Shown: positions 17,866 through 26,868 of the stretch, piece by piece
Layout of the letters: each line of letters opens with the position of its first letter
How positions within the stretch are numbered: position 1 is the stretch's first letter
Origin: Chloroflexi bacterium HGW-Chloroflexi-6
Lineage (GTDB): Bacteria > Chloroflexota > Anaerolineae > Anaerolineales > Villigracilaceae
Direction: 5' to 3'
Assembly (NCBI GenBank): GCA_002840685.1
Contig: PHBU01000007.1
Span: 124,001 to 188,000, forward strand
Length of the DNA stretch: 64,000 bases
Notes under the pieces: model-generated
Seen by the model: only the letters and a program-made list of their open reading frames with translations
The model's database searches: none
Told to the model about the DNA's origin: nothing
Program-made: the position numbers and the translations under genes

Positions 17866-18705
17866 TCATTTTGCCTTTTGAATTACGTAATCCACCATTT
17901 TTTCGGGGATGTTGATGCCGGTGGTGGCGATGCTGTTGCGAAATTCCATGGTGTGGTTAACTTCATTGATCGTGTAGCCGGTTTCTGTTTCAAAGACATC
18001 GATCGCCAGCAGGCCGCCGCCCATTGCCTGGGCAGTGCGATGGCAGATATCGTTTAGTTCGGGGGTCATCGGGCAGTTGGTTGCCACGCCACCGCGCGCG
18101 GTATTGGTGATCCAATTCTCTGATGAGCGATAAATGGCGCAAATCGGCTCCTCGCCGATCACAAAAACGCGGATGTCGCGGCCCGGTTTGTTGATGTATT
18201 CCTGGATGTAGAAAACCTGGTGGTTGACTCCCAGCGTCGATTTGTGTTCGATCAGCGATTCGGCCATCGAGCGGTTTTCGACTTTGGCGAGCAGCCGTCC
18301 CCACGAGCCGACCACCGGTTTGAGCACGCACGGATAGCCCATTGCTTCCACCGCCTGCAGGGCAGATTCCTCGTCGAAAGCCATAAAAACGCGCGGGGTG
18401 GGGATTCCCTCGCGGGTCAGAATTTGGCTGGTAACGTATTTGTCGCCGCAGCGTTCGGCCACTTCGGGGGTATTGACTACGGTCACGCCGTTGGCCTGAT
18501 AGATCTTCGAGATGTAGATCCCGCGCGAGTAGGAGATCGAGCGCTCGAAGAGCACATCCACCTGTTCGGGGAGTTGGGCAATGTCGAAATAGTGGTCGCC
18601 ATCGTTGATGCGCACCACTTCAACGCCGGGGCGTTTTTCCAGTTCATCGAGCAGGTGTTTTTCCTCGACGCGCAGGCGGGTGTATAAAAAGCCGACTTTA
18701 ATCAT
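17866..18705 (-). CDS. lysX: LysX: alpha-aminoadipate-LysW ligase
   Basis: 279 residues, ATP-grasp/RimK fold. It joins the amino group of alpha-aminoadipate to the C-terminal glutamate of LysW. Visible features are [71 protein letters not shown] and the metal-binding ending INEVNHTMEFRNS. The EFRNS segment resembles aminoadipate-type LysX (as I recall it from Thermus) more than its paralogue at 26868. It is the last gene of the operon that produces aminoadipate, which supports the lysine assignment. Confidence 0.88.
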   Translation of the reverse strand: MIKVGFLYTRLRVEEKHLLDELEKRPGVEVVRINDGDHYFDIAQLPEQVDVLFERSISYSRGIYISKIYQANGVTVVNTPEVAERCGDKYVTSQILTREGIPTPRVFMAFDEESALQAVEAMGYPCVLKPVVGSWGRLLAKVENRSMAESLIEHKSTLGVNHQVFYIQEYINKPGRDIRVFVIGEEPICAIYRSSENWITNTARGGVATNCPMTPELNDICHRTAQAMGGGLLAIDVFETETGYTINEVNHTMEFRNSIATTGINIPEKMVDYVIQKAK

Positions 18706-18715
18706 AAGACCTCCA

Positions 18716-18803
18716 AATGCAGAATGATGAATGGTGAATGCAGAATATGGGCAGGGATGGTTGGGTTTTATTCTGCACTCTGCATTCTACAATCTGCATT
18801 TCA
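18716..18803. repeat. AATGCAGAATG-family hairpin repeat overlapping a gene end
   Basis: Left arm units AATGCAGAATGATGAATG and right arm TTCTGCACTCTGCATTCT fold back on each other over about 88 bp. The last codons (KCRL) and the stop of the homoisocitrate dehydrogenase gene lie inside it. Related copies are at 21701, 28772 and inside mutL at 53459. Confidence 0.7.
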
Positions 18804-19785
18804 CTTTCTCTGTCATTTCTGTTGTGGTTAATGTCCCGCCCAGATCGGGGGTGACCTGGCCTTCGGCGATGCAGGACTCGATGGCGCTGCGCAAACGGGC
18901 AGCGGATTCCGTTTCGCCGATGTGTTCCAGCATCATGGCTGTCGCCAAAAAGGTTGCGGTGGGGTTGGCTTTGCCTGTCCCGACCAGCGGCGGCGCAGAG
19001 CCGTGCACCGGTTCGAAGACCGAGGCTTGCGCGCCGATGTTGGCGGAGGCGGCTACGCCCAGCCCGCCGACGAACATACAGGCTTCGTCGCTCAGGATAT
19101 CGCCGAAAAGGTTGGTGGTGACGATGATCTCAAACTGCTCCGGCGCGCGGACGAGTTCCATGGCGCAGGTATCGACCAGCATTTCGAGCATTTCGATCTC
19201 AGGGTATTCTTTGGCAACTTCCAGGGCCACGGCGCGGAATAGGCCGCAGGTTTGGCGCAGCACATTGGCTTTGTGAACCACGTGGACTTTGTTGCGTCCC
19301 GCCTGGCGCGCCAGATCGAAGGCTTTGCGGACGATTCTCTCCGAGCCTTTGCGGGTGATGATCCGCTCGGTGATGGCGCGGTTGCCGTCATCTTCGAGGC
19401 GCTCCACGCCGGAATACAATCCCTCGGTGTTTTCGCGGACGATCAGCATGTCGATGCCGGGGCGCGATGATGGGTGCGGAATGGAGCGGGTTGGCCGCAG
19501 GTTGGCGTAAAGATCCAGCTTTTGGCGCATGCGCACAACGGGAGAAAAATAGCCAGGGATGTTGGGCGGCGTCGTAACGGCCCCAAACAGCGCGGCGTGC
19601 GAGCTGCGGATGGCGTCGAGCGTGGAATCAGGCAGGGGCGTGCCGAGGCGCTCGTAGGCGCCGAATCCGATCTCAGCGCGGGTAAATTCAATATCCAGGG
19701 GCAGCGCGCATAAAACTTGCTCGGCAGCAGCGATCACTTCCGGGCCGATGCCGTCGCCGGGGAGAAGGGTGATTTTGTAGGTCAT
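18787..19785 (-). CDS. Homoisocitrate dehydrogenase (isocitrate/isopropylmalate dehydrogenase family)
   Basis: 332 residues from the ATG at 19785 (MTYKITLLPGDGIGPEV); nine extra codons are open upstream. It is an NAD(P)-dependent beta-decarboxylating dehydrogenase: the GDGIGPE start, RMRQKLDLYANLRP substrate loop, IVRENTEGLYSG, NVLRQTCGLF and the metal site in TNLFGDILSDEA. In this operon the expected step is homoisocitrate to 2-oxoadipate. Activity on isocitrate or isopropylmalate cannot be excluded from sequence. The C-terminal four residues come from a repeat element. Confidence 0.85.
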   Translation of the reverse strand: MTYKITLLPGDGIGPEVIAAAEQVLCALPLDIEFTRAEIGFGAYERLGTPLPDSTLDAIRSSHAALFGAVTTPPNIPGYFSPVVRMRQKLDLYANLRPTRSIPHPSSRPGIDMLIVRENTEGLYSGVERLEDDGNRAITERIITRKGSERIVRKAFDLARQAGRNKVHVVHKANVLRQTCGLFRAVALEVAKEYPEIEMLEMLVDTCAMELVRAPEQFEIIVTTNLFGDILSDEACMFVGGLGVAASANIGAQASVFEPVHGSAPPLVGTGKANPTATFLATAMMLEHIGETESAARLRSAIESCIAEGQVTPDLGGTLTTTEMTEKVKCRL

Positions 19786-19831
19786 AATTGTTTTCCGGTA
19801 GGGGTGCAGCACTGCTGCGCCCTTACAATCA

Positions 19832-20329
19832 TCAAGCCATTAGTTCCTGAATGTCGTGTTCTTTCAAGAAGTTGACGATTCCGCCCGCAGCGGCGATTTT
19901 GAGCACGAAATCGGGCAGGGGCTGGGCCTGAAAGCTCGCGCCGCTGGTCAGGTTGCGGATCTGGCCGGTCGCCAGGTCGACATCAACTTCGTCACCTTCG
20001 TTGATGCCCAAAACGGCTTCCGGGCATTCCAGGATCGGCAGCCCGATGTTGATGCAGTTGCGGAAGAAAATGCGCGCATACGAGGGGGCGATGATGCATT
20101 TGGCTTGCGAGCCTTTGATGGCGATCGGCGCATGTTCGCGCGACGAGCCGCAGCCAAAGTTCTGCCCGCCAACGATGATGTCGCCGGGTTTGACGTTTTT
20201 GGCGTACTCTGGCTTAACCTCGCAAAAAACGTTCTTGGCGAGTTCGAGCGGGTCGATGGTAATGTTAAAACGGCCGGGAATGATCTCGTCCGTGTTCATG
20301 TTTTCTGCAAAAGTCCAGGCTTTTCCCAT
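19832..20329 (-). CDS. Homoaconitase small subunit (LeuD/LysU family)
   Basis: 165 residues, the swivelling domain of an aconitase-type hydratase. Recognisable parts are NTDEIIPGRFNI near residue 12, GGQNFGCGSSREHAPIAIKG at ~55-75 and the INIGLPILECPEA segment. It pairs with the large subunit encoded just upstream to isomerise homocitrate to homoisocitrate. Isopropylmalate isomerase has the same architecture, but the operon partners favour the lysine pathway. Confidence 0.87.
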   Translation of the reverse strand: MGKAWTFAENMNTDEIIPGRFNITIDPLELAKNVFCEVKPEYAKNVKPGDIIVGGQNFGCGSSREHAPIAIKGSQAKCIIAPSYARIFFRNCINIGLPILECPEAVLGINEGDEVDVDLATGQIRNLTSGASFQAQPLPDFVLKIAAAGGIVNFLKEHDIQELMA

Positions 20330-20347
20330 GGGATTCTCCTTTTTCTA

Positions 20348-20399
20348 AACACGAAAGGCACTAAGAGGAGCTCAAAAAACCTTTGTGTACTTCGTGTCC
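20348..20399. repeat. ACACGAAAGGCAC hairpin repeat
   Basis: AACACGAAAGGCAC is mirrored by GTGTACTTCGTGT across an A-rich centre in the gap between the two homoaconitase subunit genes. It is an imperfect hairpin of a family distinct from its neighbours. Confidence 0.5.
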
Positions 20400-20429
20400 G
20401 CTTGCCCCGTGCTTTTGGCGGGGTTGTGT

Positions 20430-21686
20430 TTAAAGATTTTCTAAGTAATCACGCGGATCTGTGATTCGACCGGTTAACGCTGTGGCCGCGGCAGTGGCCG
20501 GGCTGGCGAGGTAGATTTCCGAAAGCGGGCTGCCCATGCGTCCGATGAAGTTGCGGTTCATGGTGGTCAGGGCGCGTTCGCCGGCCGCCAAAATGCCGCC
20601 ATGCCGCCCGATGCAGGCCCCGCAGCCGGTGCCGGTAACGGTGCAGCCGGCGTCCAGCAAAATTTCGAGCAGGCCGTTCTTCATCGCTTTTTTGTAAATG
20701 CGCTGGCTGGCCGGGGTGACGATGACACGCACCAACGGGTGGACGTGTTTGCCTTTAAGGATGTTCGCCACAATCTCCAGGTCTTCGTAGCGGGCGTTGG
20801 TGCAGGTGCCGATGTAAACCTCGTGCACTTCCAGCCCTTCGACTTGGTCGAGCGGTTTGACGTTGTCCACGTCTGGGTGGCAGGCCACCTGTGGGGTCAG
20901 GTCAGAAACGTTGATCGTGATCATCCGTTCGTAACGCGGATCGACCGGCCGGATTTGTTCGAACGGACCCTTGGCCGGGGTTTCGTTTTCGAGATAGTCG
21001 ATCGTGACCTGGTCGGCGGCGATCAGGCCGCACTTTGCCCCGATTTCGGTCGACATGTTGGGGAAGATGATGCGCTCGTGCATCGGCAGGTTGTCGATGT
21101 ACTCGCCGCCGAACTCGACCGAACGGTAGGTGCCGCCGTCCATGCCCATCATGCCGGCGATGTGGATCATGACATCCTTGGCGTAAACGCCCGGCTGAGT
21201 TTGCCCGCGCAGCTCGATGCGGATGGTTTCGGGCACTTTGAACCAGCATTTGCCCGTGACCCAGGCCACCGCAATTTCGGTCGAGCCCAGGCCCGCGCCG
21301 AATGCGCCCATTACGCCGTAGGTGTTGGAGTGCGAGTCTGCGCCGATGACGATCGCGCCGGGGGTGACGAATCCCTCTTCGAGCATGACCTGGTGACAGA
21401 CGCCCTGCATGAACAGGTGCGGAAGTTCCTGCTCCTTCACAAAATCCAGGATCTTGCGATGGTTCTCGGCCGCCATTACGTTCGGGGCGGGGTAGGCGTG
21501 GTCGAGATGCAGCACGATCCGGTTTTTATCGTGGATTGGCTTGCCAATCTCGCGCAAGGCCTTGATCGCCAGCGGAGTGGTGTTGTCGTGGCTCATGATG
21601 TAATCCACGTCCAGCAGCAGGATCTCACCAGCGTGGACGGTTCTCCCGGCTTTACGGGAGAAAATCTCTTCGATTAAGGTACCCAT
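20430..21686 (-). CDS. Homoaconitase large subunit (LeuC/LysT family)
   Basis: 418 residues, the [4Fe-4S] catalytic subunit. Cluster ligands are visible in YIGTCTNARYEDL and GTGCGACIGRHGG. The active-site DHAYPAPN and GADSHSNTYGVMGAFGAGLG motifs are intact. The length fits the short archaeal/Thermus-type subunits rather than single-chain aconitase. It follows the homocitrate synthase gene with a repeat-filled gap. Function in lysine synthesis is inferred from context; the fold also serves leucine synthesis. Confidence 0.87.
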   Translation of the reverse strand: MGTLIEEIFSRKAGRTVHAGEILLLDVDYIMSHDNTTPLAIKALREIGKPIHDKNRIVLHLDHAYPAPNVMAAENHRKILDFVKEQELPHLFMQGVCHQVMLEEGFVTPGAIVIGADSHSNTYGVMGAFGAGLGSTEIAVAWVTGKCWFKVPETIRIELRGQTQPGVYAKDVMIHIAGMMGMDGGTYRSVEFGGEYIDNLPMHERIIFPNMSTEIGAKCGLIAADQVTIDYLENETPAKGPFEQIRPVDPRYERMITINVSDLTPQVACHPDVDNVKPLDQVEGLEVHEVYIGTCTNARYEDLEIVANILKGKHVHPLVRVIVTPASQRIYKKAMKNGLLEILLDAGCTVTGTGCGACIGRHGGILAAGERALTTMNRNFIGRMGSPLSEIYLASPATAAATALTGRITDPRDYLENL

Positions 21687-21700
21687 AGAATCTCCTTTTG

Positions 21701-21822
21701 AATGCAGAAGTCAGAATGATGAATGCAGAATAAACCAGTGCAGAATTCAGAATGCAAAATGAAGAATAAGCCAATGCTGTCGCAGGTTTTTATTCTGCAT
21801 TCTGCATTTTGCATTCATCATT
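21701..21822. repeat. AATGCAGAATG-family hairpin repeat
   Basis: A ~120-bp imperfect inverted repeat: left arm with AATGCAGAAGTCAGAATG and GAATGCAGAATAAAC units, right arm ATTCTGCATTCTGCATTTTG. It fills the gap between the homocitrate synthase and homoaconitase genes. Confidence 0.7.
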
Positions 21823-21827
21823 TGTTC

Positions 21828-23204
21828 TTATTTCCCGTTATATTTTTTCAACACCATGCGCGTCTCGCTGCGTTTGACGCCTTGCACGGTGCGGATTTCC
21901 TCGATCAGGTTGTTGAGAGCCATCACATCTTCGACATCCACAAAGGCGCTCACGTCAAAATCGCCGGTGATCTCGTAGACATTTTTGACATTGGTAAATT
22001 CGCGCAGGCGGCGCACGACGGATGCGGTGTAAACGTGCGACTCGACCTCCAGCATGACCATCGCGTTGATCGTGTGCGGGATGACATCGATCTCTCGACC
22101 CGTCACCTGCTCGGCGATCTGGAGAATGTCGCTGTCGAAAAGCTGTTTGCGATCATCGCCCATGCTTTTGATGCGGGCCACGATCACCTCCAACTCTGCC
22201 GGGGTGACCTCGATCCCGTACTCGTCCAGGCGCGAAGCAACGGCGCTTTTGCCGGTGTACTTGTCGATCACGATTTTGCGCTCGCGGCCGAGCAGGGCCG
22301 GGTCAAAGGGTTCGTAGGTGCGCGGGTCTTTGAGAATACCGTTCGTGTGGACGCCGCTTTTGTGGCTGAAGGCGTTCTGCCCGGTGATCGGTTTGTTGGG
22401 CGCCAGGAAGAAGCCCGAGACTCGCTCCAGGTACGAAGCCAGTTCCATCAGCGGCGCAAGGTTGTATTTCTGGACCCCTTCCAGGTTGTGAAAAGCGACG
22501 ATGGTTTCGGCCAGGTCGGGGATGCCGGTGCGTTCCCCCATCCCGTTGACGGTGGTGTGGATGCAGTTGGCGCCGCCGCGGATGCCGGCCATGCCGTTGG
22601 CCAGCGCCAGGCCATAGTCATCGTGGCAGTGCAGGTCGATCTGACAGGGCAGCAGCCGCTCGCGCAGCGCCGAAACGCGTTCGGCCATGGTGTGCGGCTG
22701 CATGATGCCCAGTGTGTCGGCAAAGCTGATCCGGTCGGCCCCGGCCTCGATCGCCATGTTGCAGACCGAGACCAGGAACTCGAACTCGGTGCGCGTGGCA
22801 TCTTCGGGCGTGTAGCGGACTTTGAGTCCCAGCTCGCGGGCGTAGGCGATGTGCTCGCGGATAATATCCAGCGCCTGATCTTGTGTTTTGTGCAGTTTGC
22901 TGTCCAGGTGGATCTTGGATGTGGCGTAGAAAATTGCCACCCGGTCTGCGCCGCAGGCTTTGGCTTTGTCGATGCCGGAGCGCGCGGCGATCGAATGGGC
23001 GACAATTTCGGCTTTGAGCCCCAGCCCGGCAATCCGTTGGATGGCTTTGGCGACATTCGGCGAAACCGATGGGTCGCCGGCTTCGATCATTTCCACGCCG
23101 ACCTGGTCGAGCAGTTTGGCGATCTCGATCTTTTCGTCGATCGTAAAGTTGACATACGGCGTTTGTTCGCCTTCACGCAGGGTGGTATCTAAAATTTCAA
23201 GCAT
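21828..23204 (-). CDS. Homocitrate synthase with C-terminal RAM-like domain
   Basis: 458 residues. It condenses acetyl-CoA with 2-oxoglutarate, the first committed step of the aminoadipate route. The HMGL-like TIM barrel shows LDTTLREGEQTP, LHCHDDYGLALANG (metal histidines), GMGERTGIPDL and NAFSHKSGVHTNG. The last ~75 residues (VMLEVESHVYTASVVRR to RSETRMVLKKY) look like the ligand-binding RAM domain of Lrp/AsnC regulators. Archaeal homocitrate synthases are known to carry such a domain, where it is linked to lysine inhibition. First gene of the operon; the attenuator at 23343-23561 lies upstream. Confidence 0.9.
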   Translation of the reverse strand: MLEILDTTLREGEQTPYVNFTIDEKIEIAKLLDQVGVEMIEAGDPSVSPNVAKAIQRIAGLGLKAEIVAHSIAARSGIDKAKACGADRVAIFYATSKIHLDSKLHKTQDQALDIIREHIAYARELGLKVRYTPEDATRTEFEFLVSVCNMAIEAGADRISFADTLGIMQPHTMAERVSALRERLLPCQIDLHCHDDYGLALANGMAGIRGGANCIHTTVNGMGERTGIPDLAETIVAFHNLEGVQKYNLAPLMELASYLERVSGFFLAPNKPITGQNAFSHKSGVHTNGILKDPRTYEPFDPALLGRERKIVIDKYTGKSAVASRLDEYGIEVTPAELEVIVARIKSMGDDRKQLFDSDILQIAEQVTGREIDVIPHTINAMVMLEVESHVYTASVVRRLREFTNVKNVYEITGDFDVSAFVDVEDVMALNNLIEEIRTVQGVKRSETRMVLKKYNGK

Positions 23205-23229
23205 AAGGCCTCCAAAAAATATTCACGAC

Positions 23230-23324
23230 AGACCTGACAGGTTTCCAACGCACACTCACGGGCTCATTTCGAACATCGCAAGCTGTTTTGTTTGGGGCAG
23301 GTCACGGTGAAACCTGTCAGGTCT
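23230..23324. repeat. REPIN-like doublet in the homocitrate synthase leader
   Basis: AGACCTGACAGGTTT (23230-23244) and AAACCTGTCAGGTCT (23310-23324) are inverted copies 95 bp end to end. It has the same length and ends as the doublets around the transposase at 32.2 kb. It lies between the lys attenuator terminator and the homocitrate synthase start, so it is transcribed in the 5' untranslated region. Confidence 0.8.
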
Positions 23325-23342
23325 TGTGTTCGACAAAATAAA

Positions 23343-23370
23343 ACGCGCCCTCCGGTTTTGGAGAGCGCGT
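23343..23370 (-). terminator. Attenuator terminator of the lysine operon
   Basis: On the minus strand ACGCGCTCTCC pairs with GGAGGGCGCGT (11 bp, one G-U) around a 6-nt loop and is followed by TTTTATTTTG. It lies after the leader peptide and before the homocitrate synthase gene, so a functional hairpin would stop transcription before the operon. Confidence 0.85.
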
Positions 23371-23403
23371 CGGCATGACAGGCAGGTAGACTGAACTACA
23401 GCA

Positions 23404-23523
23404 TTATTCTGCAAAATCCCTGTTTAACCGAAGACCGCCCACAAATCCGACAACCGAAGCTGCGAATGTGGGCCGGCGCTTAGCCTTGGCCTCCGTCATT
23501 GTGTAGACAGGTATCGTAAACAT
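23404..23523 (-). CDS. Leader peptide of the lysine operon (39 aa)
   Basis: ATG at 23523, stop TAA at 23404-23406. The peptide starts MFTIPVYTMTEAKAKRRPTF and holds two Lys codons followed directly by two Arg codons (KAKRR, residues 13-17), plus Arg at 31 and 34. A good promoter ends 10 nt before the ATG, so the mRNA would have almost no 5' leader and no Shine-Dalgarno. Right after the KAKRR codons, GCCCACA (minus strand, 23467-23473) can pair with TGTGGGC (23437-23443). This suits ribosome-stalling attenuation by charged Lys/Arg tRNA. Expression has not been shown. Confidence 0.65.
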   Translation of the reverse strand: MFTIPVYTMTEAKAKRRPTFAASVVGFVGGLRLNRDFAE

Positions 23524-23533
23524 ATTGGGCGGT

Positions 23534-23561
23534 ATTCTACCAGCCGTGCGAAATGTGTCAA
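23534..23561 (-). promoter_or_regulatory. Promoter of the lysine operon
   Basis: TTGACA (23556-23561), 16-bp spacer, TAGAAT (23534-23539) on the minus strand: close to the sigma-70 consensus. The expected transcript start is near 23526, three bases before the leader-peptide ATG. Confidence 0.85.
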
Positions 23562-23652
23562 CCTTTTTTTGCGAAAATTGCCTAAAAATTGTGTAAAGAA
23601 AAACTTTCTGTAAAAGTTTCGTAAAAGAAGACCGTTCCCAAAAAACTACCCT

Positions 23653-23681
23653 TGACTACACCACCTGGCGCGGCTATACTC
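23653..23681 (+). promoter_or_regulatory. Promoter of the arginine operon
   Basis: TTGACT (23653-23658), 17-bp spacer, TATACT (23676-23681). The expected start is near 23688, about four bases before the leader-peptide ATG at 23692. It is divergent from the lysine promoter with about 90 bp between the -35 boxes. Confidence 0.85.
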
Positions 23682-23691
23682 GCGCGAATTA

Positions 23692-23751
23692 TGAACAACA
23701 ATTTTTCCAAGCGTCTGCCCCGTACCCGTCGTACCTACTTCTCCACTTGAA
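23692..23751 (+). CDS. Arginine leader peptide (19 aa)
   Basis: The peptide reads MNNNFSKRLPRTRRTYFST, with four Arg codons (all CGT) in seven positions. It begins almost at the predicted transcript start, without a Shine-Dalgarno. A terminator follows 56 nt after its stop and argG starts beyond that. Downstream GGGCA (23757-23761) could pair with TGCCC inside the Arg-codon stretch, or its GGGC with GCCC of the terminator stem. This is the 1:2 versus 2:3 logic of ribosome-mediated attenuation. The mechanism is inferred from layout. Confidence 0.75.
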
Positions 23752-23807
23752 GGTCGGGCATTTTTTGTTGTTAGCGCAACGCGGGTAGTTGAAAGAACTC
23801 GTAAACC

Positions 23808-23837
23808 AAAGCCCTCCTTCACCAAGGAGGGCTTTTT
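23808..23837 (+). terminator. argG: Attenuator terminator upstream of argG
   Basis: A 12-bp perfect stem (AAAGCCCTCCTT / AAGGAGGGCTTT), 4-nt loop and trailing T run, located between the Arg leader peptide and argG. Read-through would be needed to express the arginine/lysine operon. Confidence 0.9.
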
Positions 23838-23873
23838 CTATGCTTTTTATTCTCTTACACAGGAGTTTTCGTT

Positions 23874-25136
<1,263 letters not shown>

Positions 25137-25139
25137 ATC

Positions 25140-25213
25140 CAATCTCACGCCAAGACGCAAAGTTCGCAAAGAAAATCAAAAAAACTTGGCGCTCTTTGCG
25201 GCTTTGCGTGAAA
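25140..25213. repeat. CACGCCAAGACGCAAAG hairpin repeat
   Basis: CTCACGCCAAGACGCAAAG on the left is mirrored by CTTTGCGGCTTTGCGTG on the right, with AAGTTCGCAAAGAA / GGCGCTCTTTGC inside. It fills the argG-argH gap and ends about 20 nt before the argH start. Confidence 0.6.
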
Positions 25214-25233
25214 AGTTTTTGAAAGGATCACAA

Positions 25234-26604
25234 ATGTCCCTCTGGAGCGGCCGTTTTAGCGGCAAACTCGACCCCCAAGCCTGGCTGTTGAACGCCTCGC
25301 TGCCCTTCGACCAGCGTATGGCCGAACAGGATGTGCGCGGCAGCATGGCCTGGGCCAAAGCCATCGAAGCCGCCGGCGTTTTGACTGCTGCGGAAAGCGC
25401 CGAACTGTGCGCCGGGCTTGAGAAAGTTCTGGCTGAGTTTCAACAGGGCGCGTTTGTCTTCCAGGAAGAAGACGAAGATATTCACACCGCTGTGGAGCGC
25501 CGCCTGAAAGAATTGGTTGGCGCGGTCGGCGGCAAACTGCACACCGGGCGCAGCCGCAACGACCAGGTTGCCACCGATTTTCGGTTGTGGATGCTTGACC
25601 ACCTGCCGGTTCTGAAAAGTGCCCTGCGCGATCTGCAAAGCGCCCTCGTCGAGCGCGCCGAAGCCGATTTTGGGCTGCTGATGCCTGGCTACACCCACCT
25701 CCAGCGCGCCCAGCCGATCTTGCTCTCGCACTGGTGGCTCTCCCATTTTTGGGCCCTGCAGCGCGATGTCGAGCGCCTGGCGGATTTATCGAAACGGGTC
25801 GCCGTGCTGCCGCTCGGGTGCGGAGCCCTGGCCGGTACGCCCTTCAACATTGACCGGGATAAACTGGCCGCCGCGTTGGGGTTTCTCAGCCCCAGCCCCA
25901 ACAGCCTGGACGCCGTCTCTGACCGCGATTTCGCCGCTGAATTTTTGTTCGTAACAGCGATGAGCGGCACGCACCTGAGCCGCTTCTCTGAAAACATGGT
26001 CCTGTTCACGACCGCCGAGTTTGGCTTCTTCGAGCTTTCAGATGCCTATTCGACCGGCTCGAGCCTGATGCCGCAAAAGAAAAACCCGGACATGTTCGAA
26101 CTCGGGCGCGGCAAAGCCGGGACCTTGCTTGGCCTGCTGACCGGGCTGATGGCAACCCTCAAGGGCCTGCCCTCGACCTACGACAAAGACTTGCAGGAAG
26201 ACAAACCCGCCGTTTTCGCGGCTTTTGACACCCTGACGGTGTTACTACCCGTGCTGGCAAACGCCATCCGCACCTTGAAAGTCAACCCGCAGCGGATGCG
26301 GGCCGGACTCGACCCGGCCATGCTGGCCACCGACCTGGCAGATTACCTGGTCGAGAAGAACGTCCCGTTTCGCGAGGCCCATTCCGCCGCCGGGAAGGCC
26401 GTCGCAGCGGCTGCCGAACTCGGGACGAGTATCGAAGCCCTCAGCCTGGAGACCTACCAGTCCCTGCACCCAGGCTTCGGGTCGGACGTTTACTCCGTCT
26501 TCGATGCGGAAAAAAGCGTCAGCCGCCGCAAATCGTTTGGCGGCACCGCGCCCGAGGCGGTCAAAGTCCAGATAGAAAAAGCAAAGAAAGTGATTAGAGA
26601 GTAG
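25234..26604 (+). CDS. argH: Argininosuccinate lyase
   Basis: 456 residues from the ATG at 25234 (MSLWSGRFSG), with AAAGGA upstream; an open extension begins at 25186. It cleaves argininosuccinate to arginine and fumarate. The fumarase/ASL superfamily signature GSSLMPQKKNPDMFE is intact, as are HTGRSRNDQVATD and the substrate loop YTHLQRAQP. It sits between argG and lysW in the same transcription unit. Confidence 0.96.
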   Translation: MSLWSGRFSGKLDPQAWLLNASLPFDQRMAEQDVRGSMAWAKAIEAAGVLTAAESAELCAGLEKVLAEFQQGAFVFQEEDEDIHTAVERRLKELVGAVGGKLHTGRSRNDQVATDFRLWMLDHLPVLKSALRDLQSALVERAEADFGLLMPGYTHLQRAQPILLSHWWLSHFWALQRDVERLADLSKRVAVLPLGCGALAGTPFNIDRDKLAAALGFLSPSPNSLDAVSDRDFAAEFLFVTAMSGTHLSRFSENMVLFTTAEFGFFELSDAYSTGSSLMPQKKNPDMFELGRGKAGTLLGLLTGLMATLKGLPSTYDKDLQEDKPAVFAAFDTLTVLLPVLANAIRTLKVNPQRMRAGLDPAMLATDLADYLVEKNVPFREAHSAAGKAVAAAAELGTSIEALSLETYQSLHPGFGSDVYSVFDAEKSVSRRKSFGGTAPEAVKVQIEKAKKVIRE

Positions 26605-26700
26605 AGAGCAGAGAATATATTGCTGTCTCACGCCACATCTCTTACTTACTAATCTCCAGTCATCTAATTATCTAATCATCTAATCCCCAAGGAGAAACCC
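26605..26700. other. Low-complexity spacer before lysW
   Basis: AGAGAGTAGAGAGCAGAGAA followed later by tandem-like TAATTATCTAATCATCTAATC units. No ORF. A purine-rich AAGGAGAAACC at its end supplies the lysW ribosome-binding site. Confidence 0.5.
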
Positions 26701-26868
26701 ATGAACGCCTCTTGCCCTGAATGTGAAGCTGTTGTGACCCTGGCTGCCAATGCCGAAGTTAACGAGATCATCGTCTGCCCCGATTGCGGTGTGGATCTTG
26801 AGATCATCGCCCTGAACCCCGCCAAGCTGGAGCTTGCTCCCATGGAAGAAGAAGACTGGGGCGAATAA
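26701..26868 (+). CDS. lysW: LysW amino-group carrier protein
   Basis: 55 residues. It is a small acidic carrier whose C-terminal glutamate is ligated to aminoadipate (or glutamate) and holds the intermediate through the next steps. It has two zinc-binding pairs, CPEC (residues 5-8) and CPDC (~27-30), and the diagnostic C-terminus EEEDWGE. AAGGAG lies 10 nt before the ATG. Its stop overlaps the next start by one base (TAATG), so the ligase is translationally coupled. This is the only lysW in the window. Confidence 0.96.
   Translation: MNASCPECEAVVTLAANAEVNEIIVCPDCGVDLEIIALNPAKLELAPMEEEDWGE

Noticed and set aside
20601..21677. Long plus-strand ORF antisense to the homoaconitase large subunit
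   Set aside because: It is a GC-rich shadow frame of a clearly conserved gene; the translated product has no domain signal. The same applies to 21723-23192 (+), 32992-34581 (+) and 59145-60887 (-).
23343..23837. Lysine riboswitch or T-box in the lys/arg leaders
   Set aside because: The leaders are too short for a lysine aptamer, no T-box sequence was found, and the leader peptides with basic codons explain the layout better.
26605..26700. CRISPR-like short repeats before lysW
   Set aside because: The TAATCATC units are degenerate low-complexity sequence without regular spacers; no cas genes are present.
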